DNA of 64,000 bases from Pseudomonas sp. KU43P (GCF_033095865.1 NZ_AP019365.1:3011501-3075500); one strand, 5' to 3'; shown: positions 26,316-35,250, counted from the first letter of the stretch. Numbers and translations: made by a program. Notes: generated from the letters alone by a model not told the origin.

Positions 26316-27783
26316 GGTCCCCTCCCGCTGCGATATTGAAAGTAAGGCTGACGCGGGTTCCTTCCTCCTGCCGGCTACTCAGGCTGACCGAGCCGCCAAA
26401 CCGTTCCATGATCCGCTTGGCCAAGGCCAGGCCGACGCCGAGGCCGCCCTGCTTGGTGGTGAAGAATGGTTTGAACACCATGCGTTCTTGCTGCTGGGTC
26501 ATGCCCTTGCCGGTGTCGCTGAGTATCAGCTCCACGCGCTGGCCATCCTGCACACTGACCTGGGCACGCAGTTCACCGCCCTTGGGCATGGCTTCCAGCG
26601 CATTGGAAAACAGGCTGTTGAGAATCTGTGTCAACTGCAAGGGTTGGCTGGTCACCCACTGCGCCGCCGGCCCCTCGAAGCTGAAATGCACACCGTTGCG
26701 TTCGATCTGATGCGCAAAGGCCGAACGGGTGTCCTCGATGGCGGCCACCAGGTCCACCGCTTCGGGGTGATCGCTGGTCGGGCGCAACGACACTAGCAGT
26801 TCGCGGACCCAGCGCGACATGCGGTCGACCTGGCTGATGATGTCCTGGATGTTCTTCTGTGCCTGGGGGTTGGCGATCTCTTGGGCCAGTTCGGCGCTGG
26901 AGCGGATATTGGCCAAGGGGTTGCGCAGGCTGTGGGCCACGGCCGAGGACATCTCGCCCAAGGCCACGTAGGTTTCGCTGGCCACCAGGCGTTCCTGCTG
27001 GTGCTGCAGCATCAGTGCAGCACGGCGCACGATCCAGAACAGGCCGAAGTAGATCAGCGCCCCACCCACCAGGGTCGATGCCCAGATCAGCACGTAACCG
27101 CGCTGGATACGCCGGATAAGGTCCTGGGGTTCCTTGTAGATCTCGACCATGGCCAGCACCTGCTCGCCCTGGCTGTCGAACAAGGGGATGTAGTTCTCGA
27201 TGAACAGGTACTGCGGATCACGCTCGAATCGCTGCTCCTCACGGTCCTCTTCGGCCTTGTGGTAGCTGGCCGACACTGACTTGCGCGAGCGGAAGGCACG
27301 CTCCAGGTCGCCGTCATCGCCAATGCGCTTGCCAACCAGCGCAGGGTTGGTCGACCAGACGATGGTACGGTCGCGGGCGTACACATTGGCCAGCAAGGTG
27401 TCGGGCAAATGTTCGACATGATCGAGAAATTCGACCCGGGTCGACTCCGCCAGAGCCGGAGTGAACTGCAGGTGCTGAAGGTCCAGTCGCGGGTCGAGCA
27501 GCTCCCCCATGGTGGTGCCCGGCGGCAACTGCGAGTGGCGCACTTCGGCTTGGGCCATGGCCTGGATGAACTGTGCCGTAAGCATCGCATCGCGCTCGAC
27601 ACTGTCACGCACCACGAATCGAGTGGACACATAACCCAGGCTGCCGGCTACGGTCGCGATGATCAGCAGGCTGATGACAGAGAACCAGCGCAGCAGGTTG
27701 AAGTCCTGCAGTGACCCAGCCTGAGCTGTGCCGGGCGGCGCTACCGCTTTGTCGGGAACTTCGTTTTCCAGCGTCTGCTGCAT
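26284..27783 (-). CDS. Membrane sensor histidine kinase (partner of the GAFTDA regulator)
   Basis: A 499-residue kinase. Membrane helices lie at about residues 32-54 and 232-252 and enclose a periplasmic sensor domain of about 175 residues with VEFLDHVEHLPDTLLANVYARDR and a TIVWSTNPALVGK motif typical of a double-Cache-like fold. The HisKA box has H284 in SSAVAHSLRNPLANIRSS. The ATPase domain has SNALEAMPKGG, DTGKGM, FFTTKQGGLGVGLALAKRI. Overlap with the downstream regulator gene indicates coupling. The next gene upstream on the same strand is a close paralogue. A TTGCTACC inverted repeat lies 47 bp before its start. Confidence 0.92.
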   Translation of the reverse strand: MQQTLENEVPDKAVAPPGTAQAGSLQDFNLLRWFSVISLLIIATVAGSLGYVSTRFVVRDSVERDAMLTAQFIQAMAQAEVRHSQLPPGTTMGELLDPRLDLQHLQFTPALAESTRVEFLDHVEHLPDTLLANVYARDRTIVWSTNPALVGKRIGDDGDLERAFRSRKSVSASYHKAEEDREEQRFERDPQYLFIENYIPLFDSQGEQVLAMVEIYKEPQDLIRRIQRGYVLIWASTLVGGALIYFGLFWIVRRAALMLQHQQERLVASETYVALGEMSSAVAHSLRNPLANIRSSAELAQEIANPQAQKNIQDIISQVDRMSRWVRELLVSLRPTSDHPEAVDLVAAIEDTRSAFAHQIERNGVHFSFEGPAAQWVTSQPLQLTQILNSLFSNALEAMPKGGELRAQVSVQDGQRVELILSDTGKGMTQQQERMVFKPFFTTKQGGLGVGLALAKRIMERFGGSVSLSSRQEEGTRVSLTFNIAAGGDHGAEHPGSRG

Positions 27784-27829
27784 CGCTTTGTTCCCGCGCA
27801 GGGATTCCGTTCAGAAGACCATCAACACC

Positions 27830-27848
27830 TTGCTACCGAGGGTAGCAA
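27830..27848. repeat. Short perfect inverted repeat upstream of histidine kinase
   Basis: TTGCTACC GAG GGTAGCAA has 8-bp arms around three bases, 47 bp upstream of the kinase ATG. It is either an operator or the stem of a weak hairpin in the leader. Confidence 0.45.
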
Positions 27849-27994
27849 TTTAATGGCACTCCACCAGGGCAACCTAAGCTGCCAGTTGTTGCGCGATTCA
27901 TGTTGCAAAAAGCCAGCCACTGCGAAGACAGAAAATAATCTCTATATGTTTCAGTGCATTAGAGCACAATCATGAAAGCGGTTCGAACTTTAAC

Positions 27995-28008
27995 CCCCAT
28001 AGTTGGGG
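27995..28008. promoter_or_regulatory. Motif shared with the second kinase upstream region
   Basis: CCCCATAGTTGGGG matches GCCCAGAGTTGGGG at 29572-29585 in 12 of 14 positions. Each copy lies in the upstream region of one of the two paralogous histidine kinases. It is partly dyad-symmetric (CCCC...GGGG) and could alternatively serve as the stem of a terminator for the kinase ending at 28076. Confidence 0.35.
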
Positions 28009-28075
28009 CATTTATACCCAAAATCAGTAAATCCCTGCTAATCAATGAGTTACGCAAAATAGATAAAACAGTTTA

Positions 28076-29545
28076 TTAAACTCTGGCCAGCCGGAAATTG
28101 AGCGAAACCCGCGTACCATAGCCCTCACTGCTGCTGAGCCTGACCGAACCGCCGTACCGTTCCATGATCCGCTTCACCAGTACCAGGCCCACACCCAACC
28201 CACCTTGCTTGGTGCTGAAAAACGGCCTGAACGCCATGCGTCGCTGTTGCTCGTTCATGCCTTTGCCGCTGTCGGACAGGCGCAGGGTCAGGCTGCGCCT
28301 GTCCTGTTTCACCACCTCGATACGCAGGCGCCCGCCCTGCTCCATCGACTCCAGGGCATTGGCGATCAAGCTGTTGAAGATCTGCCCGAGCAATGCCGGC
28401 TGGCCCAATACCGCCACTGCCGGCAACGGCTGCAGGTCCAGGGCCACCCCGTTGCGGGCCAGGGGCACGGCGAAGGTTTGCAGGCTCTCCTGCAAGGCCT
28501 GCGGCAGGTCGACCGCTACGGCTTCGTCATTCAGGGGCCGCAGCGACTGCAGCAACTGGCGTATCCAGTGCGACATGCGATCGACCTGGCTGATGATGTC
28601 GTTGACGTTGCGCTGCACCGGGCCCTCGTCGAACGCCTGGGCCAGTTCGGCACTGGAGCGGATACTGGCCAGCGGGTTGCGCAGGCTATGGGCTACCGCC
28701 GAGGACACTTCGCCCAGGGCCACGTAGGTTTCGTTGTTGATCAGGCGTTTCTGCTGCACGGCCATCACCCGCGAGGCCCGGCGCATGATGCCGTAAAGTC
28801 CGACATAGACCAGGCCGGCGCCAATGGTGATGGCCAGCCAAATGCGTATCAGGCCATGCTCGATGCGTACGATCAGGTCATGGGGCTCCTTGTAGATCTC
28901 CACCATCGCGGTGACGTTGTCGCCATCGGCGTCGAACAACGGGATGTAGTTCTCGATGAACAGTTGCTCGGGCGGCGTCACAAACTTCTGTTCGGCACGG
29001 GCCTGCTCGAAGTTGTGGTAGCTGGCGGAAACTCGCATCTTGTACTCGAACGCCCGGTCCAGGTCTTCGTCTGCCACGATGAGTTTGCCGATCAGGGCCG
29101 GGTTGCTCGACCAGATCACCGTGCGGTCCGGGGCATAGATGTTGGCCAGCAGCATGTCAGGCAGGTGGGCGATATGGTCGAGGAATTCTCCCCGGGCCTT
29201 ACGCCTGGCTTCGGGGTCGACGTCAGGCAGCGCCGTCCGGTCGGTACGCGGGTCGAGCAACTCGCCCATGGTGCGCACGTTGGGAATCGACACATGGCGC
29301 ACTTCGGCATCGGCGATCGAAGTGATGAACTGGGCAGTCAGCAAGGCGTCGCGCTCGACGCTCTCGTCGATGATGAAGCGGCTGGATATCAACCCCAGCC
29401 CCGCAGCCACCGAGACGATGATTGCCAGGCTGACCCAGCCATACCAGCGCAACAGGTTGAAGGGCCTGCGCGGTGCCGCGCCCTCGGCGCTGCCAGGCGC
29501 CTCGAATGTGTCGGAACGGGGGGCGATGTCCATGACGGGCTCCAC
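28076..29545 (-). CDS. Second, paralogous membrane sensor histidine kinase (no adjacent regulator of its own)
   Basis: A 489-residue kinase with the same layout as the gene downstream: FNLLRWYGWVSLAIIVSVAAGLG as first helix (about 30-52), a periplasmic sensor with MGELLDPRTDR, EFLDHIAHLPDMLLANIYAPDR and TVIWSSNPALIGK, a second helix at about 235-255, then the H box with H286 in SSAVAHSLRNPLASIRSS and the ATPase signatures DSGKGM and FFSTKQGGLGVGLVLVKRI. The two kinases are clearly tandem duplicates with high identity in the cytoplasmic part. No second response regulator is near, so both may signal to the single regulator. It is separated from the other kinase by 292 bp. Confidence 0.92.
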   Translation of the reverse strand: MEPVMDIAPRSDTFEAPGSAEGAAPRRPFNLLRWYGWVSLAIIVSVAAGLGLISSRFIIDESVERDALLTAQFITSIADAEVRHVSIPNVRTMGELLDPRTDRTALPDVDPEARRKARGEFLDHIAHLPDMLLANIYAPDRTVIWSSNPALIGKLIVADEDLDRAFEYKMRVSASYHNFEQARAEQKFVTPPEQLFIENYIPLFDADGDNVTAMVEIYKEPHDLIVRIEHGLIRIWLAITIGAGLVYVGLYGIMRRASRVMAVQQKRLINNETYVALGEVSSAVAHSLRNPLASIRSSAELAQAFDEGPVQRNVNDIISQVDRMSHWIRQLLQSLRPLNDEAVAVDLPQALQESLQTFAVPLARNGVALDLQPLPAVAVLGQPALLGQIFNSLIANALESMEQGGRLRIEVVKQDRRSLTLRLSDSGKGMNEQQRRMAFRPFFSTKQGGLGVGLVLVKRIMERYGGSVRLSSSEGYGTRVSLNFRLARV

Positions 29546-29571
29546 TGCCGGGCACCTTTAGAAAGGTTATA

Positions 29572-29585
29572 GCCCAGAGTTGGGG
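29572..29585. promoter_or_regulatory. Motif shared with the first kinase upstream region
   Basis: GCCCAGAGTTGGGG, 26 bp upstream of the second kinase start. It matches the 14-mer at 27995-28008 at 12 positions. Presence upstream of both duplicated kinases suggests either a common binding site or a relic of the duplication. Confidence 0.35.
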
Positions 29586-29612
29586 AAACCATCGCACCGA
29601 TTGGCTGTACGG

Positions 29613-30206
29613 TCACAGAGGCGCATCGTCGGCCAGGCCCTGCAGCTTGCGGTACTCGCGCAGCACGCTGGGTACATAGCGCCGGGTTTCGGCAAATGGC
29701 GGCACCGCGCCACGGCGCAAAACAGCTTCGGGGCCGGCATTGTAGGCGGCCACGGCCAGGGTGATGTCGTTGTCGAACAGGGTCAGCATGCGCTTGAGAT
29801 AGCGCGCCCCACCCTGCACATTGTCTTCAGGGTCCAGGGCATCTTCCACCCCCATTTCCCGGGCGGTATCCGGCATCAGCTGCATCAGGCCGACCGCCCC
29901 GGCCGCCGAGCGCGCCTTGGGGTTGTAGCCGGACTCGGCCTTGATCAGCGCATGCAGCAACGCCTGAGGCACGTTGTGCGCCAGTGCCGCAGCCGCTACC
30001 AGCTCGGCATAGGGCCGCCCGGTGATCAGTTGTGCATTGGCCGGGCCGGCCTGGGCGAGCGGTTCGCTGATGACGCGATCATAGTGGCGTCCGGGCCGGT
30101 GAACGTTGCTCAGCACATAGCCGCCCTTGGCATCGATGGAAATGTACACATCGGCCTGGGCCGCACCCGTCGCCAGCCACAGTAGTCCCAGAATGATTCC
30201 ACGCAT
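29613..30206 (-). CDS. Lytic transglycosylase, SLT family, secreted
   Basis: A 197-residue protein with a signal peptide (residues 1-18, GIILGLLWLATGAAQA). A short N-terminal DUF4124-like region (DVYISIDAKGGYVLSNVHRPG) is followed by a Slt-type muramidase domain: catalytic Glu in ALIKAESGYNPKARS, then AGAVGLMQLMPDTAREMGV, DPEDNVQGGARYLKRML and LAVAAYNAGPEAV. It cleaves peptidoglycan glycan strands to 1,6-anhydro products in the periplasm. It is divergent from gspG, so a role in opening the wall for a secretion or pilus-like apparatus is possible but unproven. Confidence 0.92.
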   Translation of the reverse strand: MRGIILGLLWLATGAAQADVYISIDAKGGYVLSNVHRPGRHYDRVISEPLAQAGPANAQLITGRPYAELVAAAALAHNVPQALLHALIKAESGYNPKARSAAGAVGLMQLMPDTAREMGVEDALDPEDNVQGGARYLKRMLTLFDNDITLAVAAYNAGPEAVLRRGAVPPFAETRRYVPSVLREYRKLQGLADDAPL

Positions 30207-30398
30207 GTCGGTCGCCTCCCCGCCGTGCCCCCCGATATGGGGGAAATACCCCGGAAAACCCGGGCTTTTCAGCTAGGACGCAAGCACTGTGCCGCTTGCC
30301 ATGGCGCATGGCGCAAGGCCCCGAGGCAGACGTGCACGGCAGTTGCATGCAGCAGCGAAACCCCGCAAAAGCATGACCCCATGCAGGAGGGCTTCACC

Positions 30399-30824
30399 AT
30401 GCAGCGCACACCCAATCGTCAACGTGGTTTCACCTTGCTCGAACTGCTGGTGGTGCTGGTGGTGCTCGGCTTGTTGGCCGGCATCGTCGCACCCAAGTAC
30501 TTCAGTCAGCTCGGTCGATCCGAGGCCAAGGTGGCCCGGGCACAGATCGAAGGGCTGGGCAAGGCCCTGGATCTTTATCGCTTGGAAGTGGGCCACTACC
30601 CCAACAGTGAGCAAGGGCTGCAGGCGCTGGTCGCGGCCCCCAGCGGCGAAGCGCGCTGGTCGGGCCCCTACCTGCAGAAAGCCGTACCCCAGGACCCTTG
30701 GGGCCGCCCCTACATCTACCGCCAACCTGGCGAGAACGGCGGCGAGTACGACTTGCTGTCGATGGGCAAGGACGGCCAACCCGGCGGCGACGGAGAAAAC
30801 GCTGAAATCACCAGTTGGCAGTAA
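30399..30824 (+). CDS. gspG: GspG, type II secretion major pseudopilin
   Basis: A 141-residue prepilin from ATG 30399, chosen because AGGAGG lies 8-13 bases upstream and the leader is short and basic. The prepilin peptidase site is RQRGFTLLELLVVLVVLG, with Glu at mature position 5 (FTLLE) and a hydrophobic helix after it. GspG-type features follow: LGKALDLYRLEVGHYPNSEQGLQALV, KAVPQDPWGRPYIY and GGEYDLLSMGKDGQPGGDGENAEI, which includes the calcium-binding loop. GspG polymerises into the pseudopilus of the type II secretion system. gspF follows after 11 bp, and no other Gsp gene is in the window. Confidence 0.94.
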   Translation: MQRTPNRQRGFTLLELLVVLVVLGLLAGIVAPKYFSQLGRSEAKVARAQIEGLGKALDLYRLEVGHYPNSEQGLQALVAAPSGEARWSGPYLQKAVPQDPWGRPYIYRQPGENGGEYDLLSMGKDGQPGGDGENAEITSWQ

Positions 30825-30835
30825 GGAGCAAAGCC

Positions 30836-32026
30836 ATGCGCTATAGCCTCAAGGCCCTGGGAAGACAGGGCGTGGTGCAACTGCAGATCGACGCCGATGA
30901 CGCAGAGCAGGCCCGTCGCCACGCCGAGGACCAGGGCCTGCGGGTGGTCAGCGTGCGCGGCCAGGGAATCGCTCTGCCAGGCCTGGCCTGGCGCCGCGAA
31001 GCCGCGTTTGACCTGGTGCTGTTCAGCCAGGAGCTGACCACACTGCTGCATGCCGGCCTGCCATTGATCGATGCGCTGGAGAGCCTGGCCGAAAAGGCCC
31101 CTGCCGCAGGGGCGCGCAAGGTGCTGGCAGAGCTGGTGCGCCAGCTCTACGAAGGGCGCTCGTTGTCCCAGGCGCTGGCCCAGCAGCCGCGCGTGTTCCC
31201 GCCGCTGTATGTGGCCCTGGTGCAGTCAAGCGAACGTACCGGTGCCCTGGGTGACGCGCTGCACCGCTACATCGGTTATCGCCAGCGCCTGGACCTGGTG
31301 CGGCAAAAACTGGTGGGCGCTTCGGTCTACCCGCTGCTGCTGTTGCTGGTGGGCGGTGGCGTGGTGCTGTTCCTGCTCGGCTATGTGGTACCGCGCTTCA
31401 GCCTGGTGTTCGAGGGCATGGGCAGCGAACTGCCCTGGCTGTCGCGCGTGCTGATGCAGATCGGCCTGTTCCTGCATGCCCAACAACTGCCCCTGGCGCT
31501 CGCGACCGTGGGCGGCATCGGCGCGCTGGTGCTGCTGCGTCGCCACCCGCTGGTACGACGCTGGGGCTCACGCCAGTTGCGGCGCATGCCGGCCTTGCAC
31601 TCGCGGCTGCTGATGTACGAGCTGGCACGTTTCTACCGCTCGCTGGGTATTCTGCTGCAGGGTGGCATCCCCATTCTGACCGCCATGGGCATGGCCCACG
31701 GCCTGCTGGGCAGCGCTGCGGCACAAGGCCTGGCGCAGGCCAGCCAGCGGGTGGGCGAAGGCCTGCCGCTGTCGCAAGCACTGGAAGCCGGGCAACTGGT
31801 GACGCCGGTGTCGTTGCGCTTGCTGCGGGCCGGGGAGCAGTCCGGCAACCTCGGAGAAATGCTCGAACGTTGCGCGGACTTTCATGACCAGGAAATCGGC
31901 CGCTGGGTGGAGTGGTTCGTGAAGCTGTTCGAGCCGCTGCTGATGACCTTCATCGGTTTGCTGATCGGTCTGATCGTGATCTTGATGTACATGCCGATCT
32001 TCGAGCTGGCTTCGAGTATTCATTAG
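30836..32026 (+). CDS. gspF: GspF, type II secretion inner-membrane platform protein
   Basis: A 396-residue protein from ATG 30836 (GTAAGGAGC ahead of it). It has two tandem GspF domains, each with helices: residues about 160-190 (VYPLLLLLVGGGVVLFLLGYVV), 210-235 and 365-390 (FEPLLMTFIGLLIGLIVILMYMPIF). Typical motifs are LFSQELTTLLHAGLPLIDALE, YEGRSLSQALAQQP and LRAGEQSGNLGEMLERCADFHDQEI. GspF forms the inner-membrane platform that couples the ATPase to pseudopilus growth. It is an isolated pair with gspG. A strong hairpin follows it. Confidence 0.94.
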   Translation: MRYSLKALGRQGVVQLQIDADDAEQARRHAEDQGLRVVSVRGQGIALPGLAWRREAAFDLVLFSQELTTLLHAGLPLIDALESLAEKAPAAGARKVLAELVRQLYEGRSLSQALAQQPRVFPPLYVALVQSSERTGALGDALHRYIGYRQRLDLVRQKLVGASVYPLLLLLVGGGVVLFLLGYVVPRFSLVFEGMGSELPWLSRVLMQIGLFLHAQQLPLALATVGGIGALVLLRRHPLVRRWGSRQLRRMPALHSRLLMYELARFYRSLGILLQGGIPILTAMGMAHGLLGSAAAQGLAQASQRVGEGLPLSQALEAGQLVTPVSLRLLRAGEQSGNLGEMLERCADFHDQEIGRWVEWFVKLFEPLLMTFIGLLIGLIVILMYMPIFELASSIH

Positions 32027-32028
32027 CC

Positions 32029-32072
32029 TTCACCGGCCGCTTCGCAGGCCTGCCCGGGAAGCGGCCGGTGAA
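32029..32072. terminator. Strong bidirectional terminator between gspF and integrase-like gene
   Basis: TTCACCGGCCGCTTC and GAAGCGGCCGGTGAA form a perfect 15-bp stem with a 14-base loop, located between the convergent genes ending at 32026 and 32079. AA and TT flank the stem on both sides. It is well placed to end both transcripts. Confidence 0.7.
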
Positions 32073-32078
32073 AACGGC

Positions 32079-33074
32079 TCAATAGTCGAACCGGTCGACC
32101 GCCCGCCGCCGTTCGTTGTCATCGCGCCGGTCGTAACTGGCCGTGGTCTGGATGTTGGCATGGTGCGCCAGCTTCTGCGCAATCGACAGATCGTGCTCTT
32201 CGATCACCCGGGTGATGAACGCCCGGCGGAAATCATGGGGCATGATCTTCACCCCCACCTGGGCCCCGCGCTGGCGGGCGATGTAGTAGATCGCATGCTT
32301 GGTGATGCGCGCCCGGGTGATGTGATTGCCACGGCGGATGCGGTTGAACAGGAACGGGTCGTCCGCCGCGCCCTCGGGCAGCGCCTCGCGCCGCAGGTCG
32401 AGCCAGGCCTGCAGTTTTTCGAAGGCCCAGGCCGGCGCGTACTTGATCAGTTGCCGATTGCCCTTGCCCGTGACCTGCAGGCTGCGCGCCGCGAAATCGA
32501 CCTGATCGAGGTCGATGTCCACCGACTCCGACTTGCGCATGCCGGTGCCGTACAGCAAGGCGATGATCGCCGCATCCCGTACCCCCTGGGGGCGCGGGTC
32601 GGCGGCACATAGCTCCATCAGCTCGCGAATCAGACTGCGCCGCAGGTTGCGCCCCGGTGGCAAGCGGCTGCCGCAAGCGGGCTTGACTTCACGAATCCTC
32701 AGCAGCCGTTCATGGTCGATCAGGCCCTGGCGCCAGGCCTCGTTCATCACCCCGCGCACGGCGTTGACATACAACGACGAGCTGTTGGGCGCATAACCAT
32801 CGGCGCGCAATGCCGCCACCAGGCCGATCACATGGCCGGGTTCGAGCAGATGCCAGGGCACCTCCGCCAGGTTGCAATCGATGAAGCCAAGCCGGTCGGC
32901 GGCGTCCTGCAGAATGTAGCGCATGGTCTGCTGGCTGGACGGGGCCAGGCGGGCCAGGTACTGCAGCAGGGGATTTTGCGAAAGGTCGGACAAAACGTGA
33001 ATCCTGTAGCGATGCCTGGAACGTGATAACCGACTCCAGGCGTGAAGCGGCCGTGTCATTTCCTTGAAATTCAT
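32079..33074 (-). CDS. Orphan tyrosine recombinase (phage-integrase family)
   Basis: A 331-residue protein from the ATG at 33074. The catalytic pentad is visible in the C-terminal half: Arg in GTGMRKSESVDIDLDQVD, Lys in the GKGNRQ turn, HDFR in IMPHDFRRAFITRV, His in KLAHHANIQTTASYDR and nucleophile Tyr in the same segment. An N-terminal core-binding domain (PLLQYLARLAPSSQQTMRYILQDAA) precedes it. There is no tRNA, attachment repeat, excisionase or phage gene nearby, so this looks like a stable chromosomal XerC/D-like recombinase rather than the integrase of an element. The start is uncertain: ATG 33059 or TTG 32993 are alternatives. It is divergent from the DUF1345 gene. Confidence 0.82.
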   Translation of the reverse strand: MNFKEMTRPLHAWSRLSRSRHRYRIHVLSDLSQNPLLQYLARLAPSSQQTMRYILQDAADRLGFIDCNLAEVPWHLLEPGHVIGLVAALRADGYAPNSSSLYVNAVRGVMNEAWRQGLIDHERLLRIREVKPACGSRLPPGRNLRRSLIRELMELCAADPRPQGVRDAAIIALLYGTGMRKSESVDIDLDQVDFAARSLQVTGKGNRQLIKYAPAWAFEKLQAWLDLRREALPEGAADDPFLFNRIRRGNHITRARITKHAIYYIARQRGAQVGVKIMPHDFRRAFITRVIEEHDLSIAQKLAHHANIQTTASYDRRDDNERRRAVDRFDY

Positions 33075-33153
33075 GGGCTTCGACACGGACATGAGCGGAA
33101 ATGTTATCCCATAGGCTATCGTGGTAGCCATGACTCCCTGTCGCTGAGGCCCC

Positions 33154-33801
33154 ATGGCACTGCACCACCTGACCCGCACCCACCCCCGCCTGAGCCTCGC
33201 GGCACTGGCCGGCATCCTCAGCGCCTGGCTGATCCCCGCCGACGACACCGTGCAACGCATCCTCACCGGTTGGAACATCGGCGTATGGCTCTACCTGCTG
33301 CTGGTGCTGTGGCTGACCTGGGGCGCCAGCCCGGAAAAGGTCCGGAAAGTCGCCCGGGTGGAGGACGAGAACGCTGGCCTGGTGCTGTTCACTGTGTGCA
33401 TCGCCGCCATTGCCAGCCTCGCGGCGGTGACCCTGCAACTGGTGTCCAGTCGCGGTCTGCAAGGCAGCGACCTGGCATTGCATTACCTGTTCACCGGCTT
33501 GACCGTTGCAGGCTCGTGGCTTCTTATCGGCTGCATCTTCAGCCTGCATTACGCCCGGCTGTTCTACACCGATGACGGCCATGACCCTGTGCTGCGTTTC
33601 GCCGACGGCGAACGCAATCCGGATTACTGGGACTTCCACTACTTTTCGTTCACCCTCAGCGTCGCCGTGCAAACCTCGGACATCGGCGTTGGTGGGCGCG
33701 GAATGCGCCGGGTGGTGCTGGCCCATTCACTGGTAGGATTCGTGTTCAACACGGCGATCCTCGGCTTCACCATCAACATCGCCGCCGGCCTGCTCGGCTA
33801 G
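33154..33801 (+). CDS. DUF1345 family membrane protein
   Basis: A 215-residue integral membrane protein with about five helices: residues 10-26, 40-56, 80-98, 116-136 and 192-212. Characteristic DUF1345 motifs occur between and in the helices: [50 protein letters not shown] and [29 protein letters not shown]. Function unknown. The 3' end overlaps the convergent aminotransferase gene by 75 bp, which is unusually long for a convergent overlap. Confidence 0.88.
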   Translation: MALHHLTRTHPRLSLAALAGILSAWLIPADDTVQRILTGWNIGVWLYLLLVLWLTWGASPEKVRKVARVEDENAGLVLFTVCIAAIASLAAVTLQLVSSRGLQGSDLALHYLFTGLTVAGSWLLIGCIFSLHYARLFYTDDGHDPVLRFADGERNPDYWDFHYFSFTLSVAVQTSDIGVGGRGMRRVVLAHSLVGFVFNTAILGFTINIAAGLLG

Positions 33802-34956
33802 CAGGCGCAGGGCAAAGGCACGGATACGCACGCACACCGCCTGCAACAGCTCAGCATCGAGCACCAACCCCATACGCACATGGCCAGCCGCGCTAGGCCC
33901 GAAGGCATCGCCCGGCAGCAGTGAAACCCCCTCCTCCATCAGCAGCCGCTGGGCGAAGGCCTGGGCGCTGAGCCCGGTACCGCGGATATCGAGCATCACG
34001 AACATACCGCCCGCCGGCCGATGGGGATACACCCCCGGGCAATCGGCAAGCGCCGCGCACACCCGGTCGCGCCGCTGCCGATAGGCCTCGCGCATGCGCC
34101 GCACCGCAGGCAGGTCCTGCTCCAGGGCGGCGCACGCCGCCTGCATGACGAACTCCGGCAGGCCGAACAACATCGCCATCGCCAAATTGGCCAGATGCGC
34201 GACCAGCGCCGGCGGCGCGACCACCCAGCCCACGCGCCAGCCGCTCATGGCATGGGACTTGGAGACGCTGTCGATGATCACGCAGCGCTCGGCCATGCCC
34301 GGCAAGCTGCCAGGGTCGACCGCGACACCGTCGTACAGCAGGCCGCTGTAGACCTGATCGCACACCATCCACAGGTCATGCTCGCTGCACAGTTGCGCAA
34401 GCTGCGCCATGTCCTGGGGCGAAATCGCGGCGCCGGTCGGGTTGTGCGGCGTGTTGAGCAACAGGCCACGGGTACGTGAAGTGATGGCCCGTGCCACTGC
34501 CAGCGGATCCAGGCGAAAGCCTTGCTCCGGGCTGACCGGCACTTGTACCGGCCGGGCGGCGCATGCGCCGAGCACACTGGGGTAGGTGACGTACATGGGC
34601 TCGGCGACGATCACTTCGTCGCCCGCCTCGAACAGGCATTGGCAAACGGCATACAACGCACATTGCGCCCCGGCGAGGACCATCACCTGGTCGGCGCTGA
34701 CCTGCGGGCCGCTGCGGCGCGCGATGGCCTGGCGCAGCGCCACACTGCCACGCACGTCACTGTAGTGGGTCTCGCCCCGGCGCAGGCTGCTGACCGCAGC
34801 GTCGACGATGGCAACGGGTGTGTCGAAATCGGGGTCGCCCACCGATAGCAGAAACACCTCGCGCCCCTCGCGGCGCAGCGCCTGGGCCTGGTAATGGATG
34901 TCCCAGGCCGCCGCGGCGTCACCGGCGATGCGTTGCGTGAGCGTGGAAAAGCGCAT
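33727..34956 (-). CDS. aruH: AruH-like PLP-dependent aminotransferase (arginine:pyruvate type)
   Basis: A 409-residue fold-type I aminotransferase from ATG 34956 ([20 protein letters not shown]). Landmarks: [77 protein letters not shown], the PLP-Lys in [17 protein letters not shown] and late Arg in GHVRMGLVL. The N-terminus and the segment [13 protein letters not shown] are very like P. aeruginosa AruH, which transaminates L-arginine with pyruvate. No aru partners (aruI, aruR) flank it, so the substrate is uncertain. Its C-terminal tail of about 22 residues ([22 protein letters not shown]) is made from codons antisense to the DUF1345 gene. Confidence 0.72.
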   Translation of the reverse strand: MRFSTLTQRIAGDAAAAWDIHYQAQALRREGREVFLLSVGDPDFDTPVAIVDAAVSSLRRGETHYSDVRGSVALRQAIARRSGPQVSADQVMVLAGAQCALYAVCQCLFEAGDEVIVAEPMYVTYPSVLGACAARPVQVPVSPEQGFRLDPLAVARAITSRTRGLLLNTPHNPTGAAISPQDMAQLAQLCSEHDLWMVCDQVYSGLLYDGVAVDPGSLPGMAERCVIIDSVSKSHAMSGWRVGWVVAPPALVAHLANLAMAMLFGLPEFVMQAACAALEQDLPAVRRMREAYRQRRDRVCAALADCPGVYPHRPAGGMFVMLDIRGTGLSAQAFAQRLLMEEGVSLLPGDAFGPSAAGHVRMGLVLDAELLQAVCVRIRAFALRLLAEQAGGDVDGEAEDRRVEHESYQ

Positions 34957-35250
34957 GACTGTCTCCCTGTCTGCCCAGCTCGCACCGCTTGTCCGAAAAC
35001 GCCGTGCGCCGAATGTCGATAAAAATAGCAGAACTGACCCGTGGTTCATGCCCATGCGCACGAGGAAAACGTTTGCCCGTGGATTAGCCGCCAGACGGTG
35101 TGATGACCGCGGTGTGACAGCGGTCAAGCATTCGCATAATTGTCATGTTTTCCCCGGAGCATCGCTGTGCCAAGTGCTATCGTTAGGTTCCCGGCAGCCA
35201 CCGACGTGGCCAACCGCTCACCGCTTCCAGGTACGGACAAGGAGGCTGGC

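Noticed and set aside
32029..33153. Prophage or genomic island indicated by the integrase-like gene
   Set aside because: No phage genes, att repeats, tRNA or composition shift nearby, so the recombinase stands alone among core genes.
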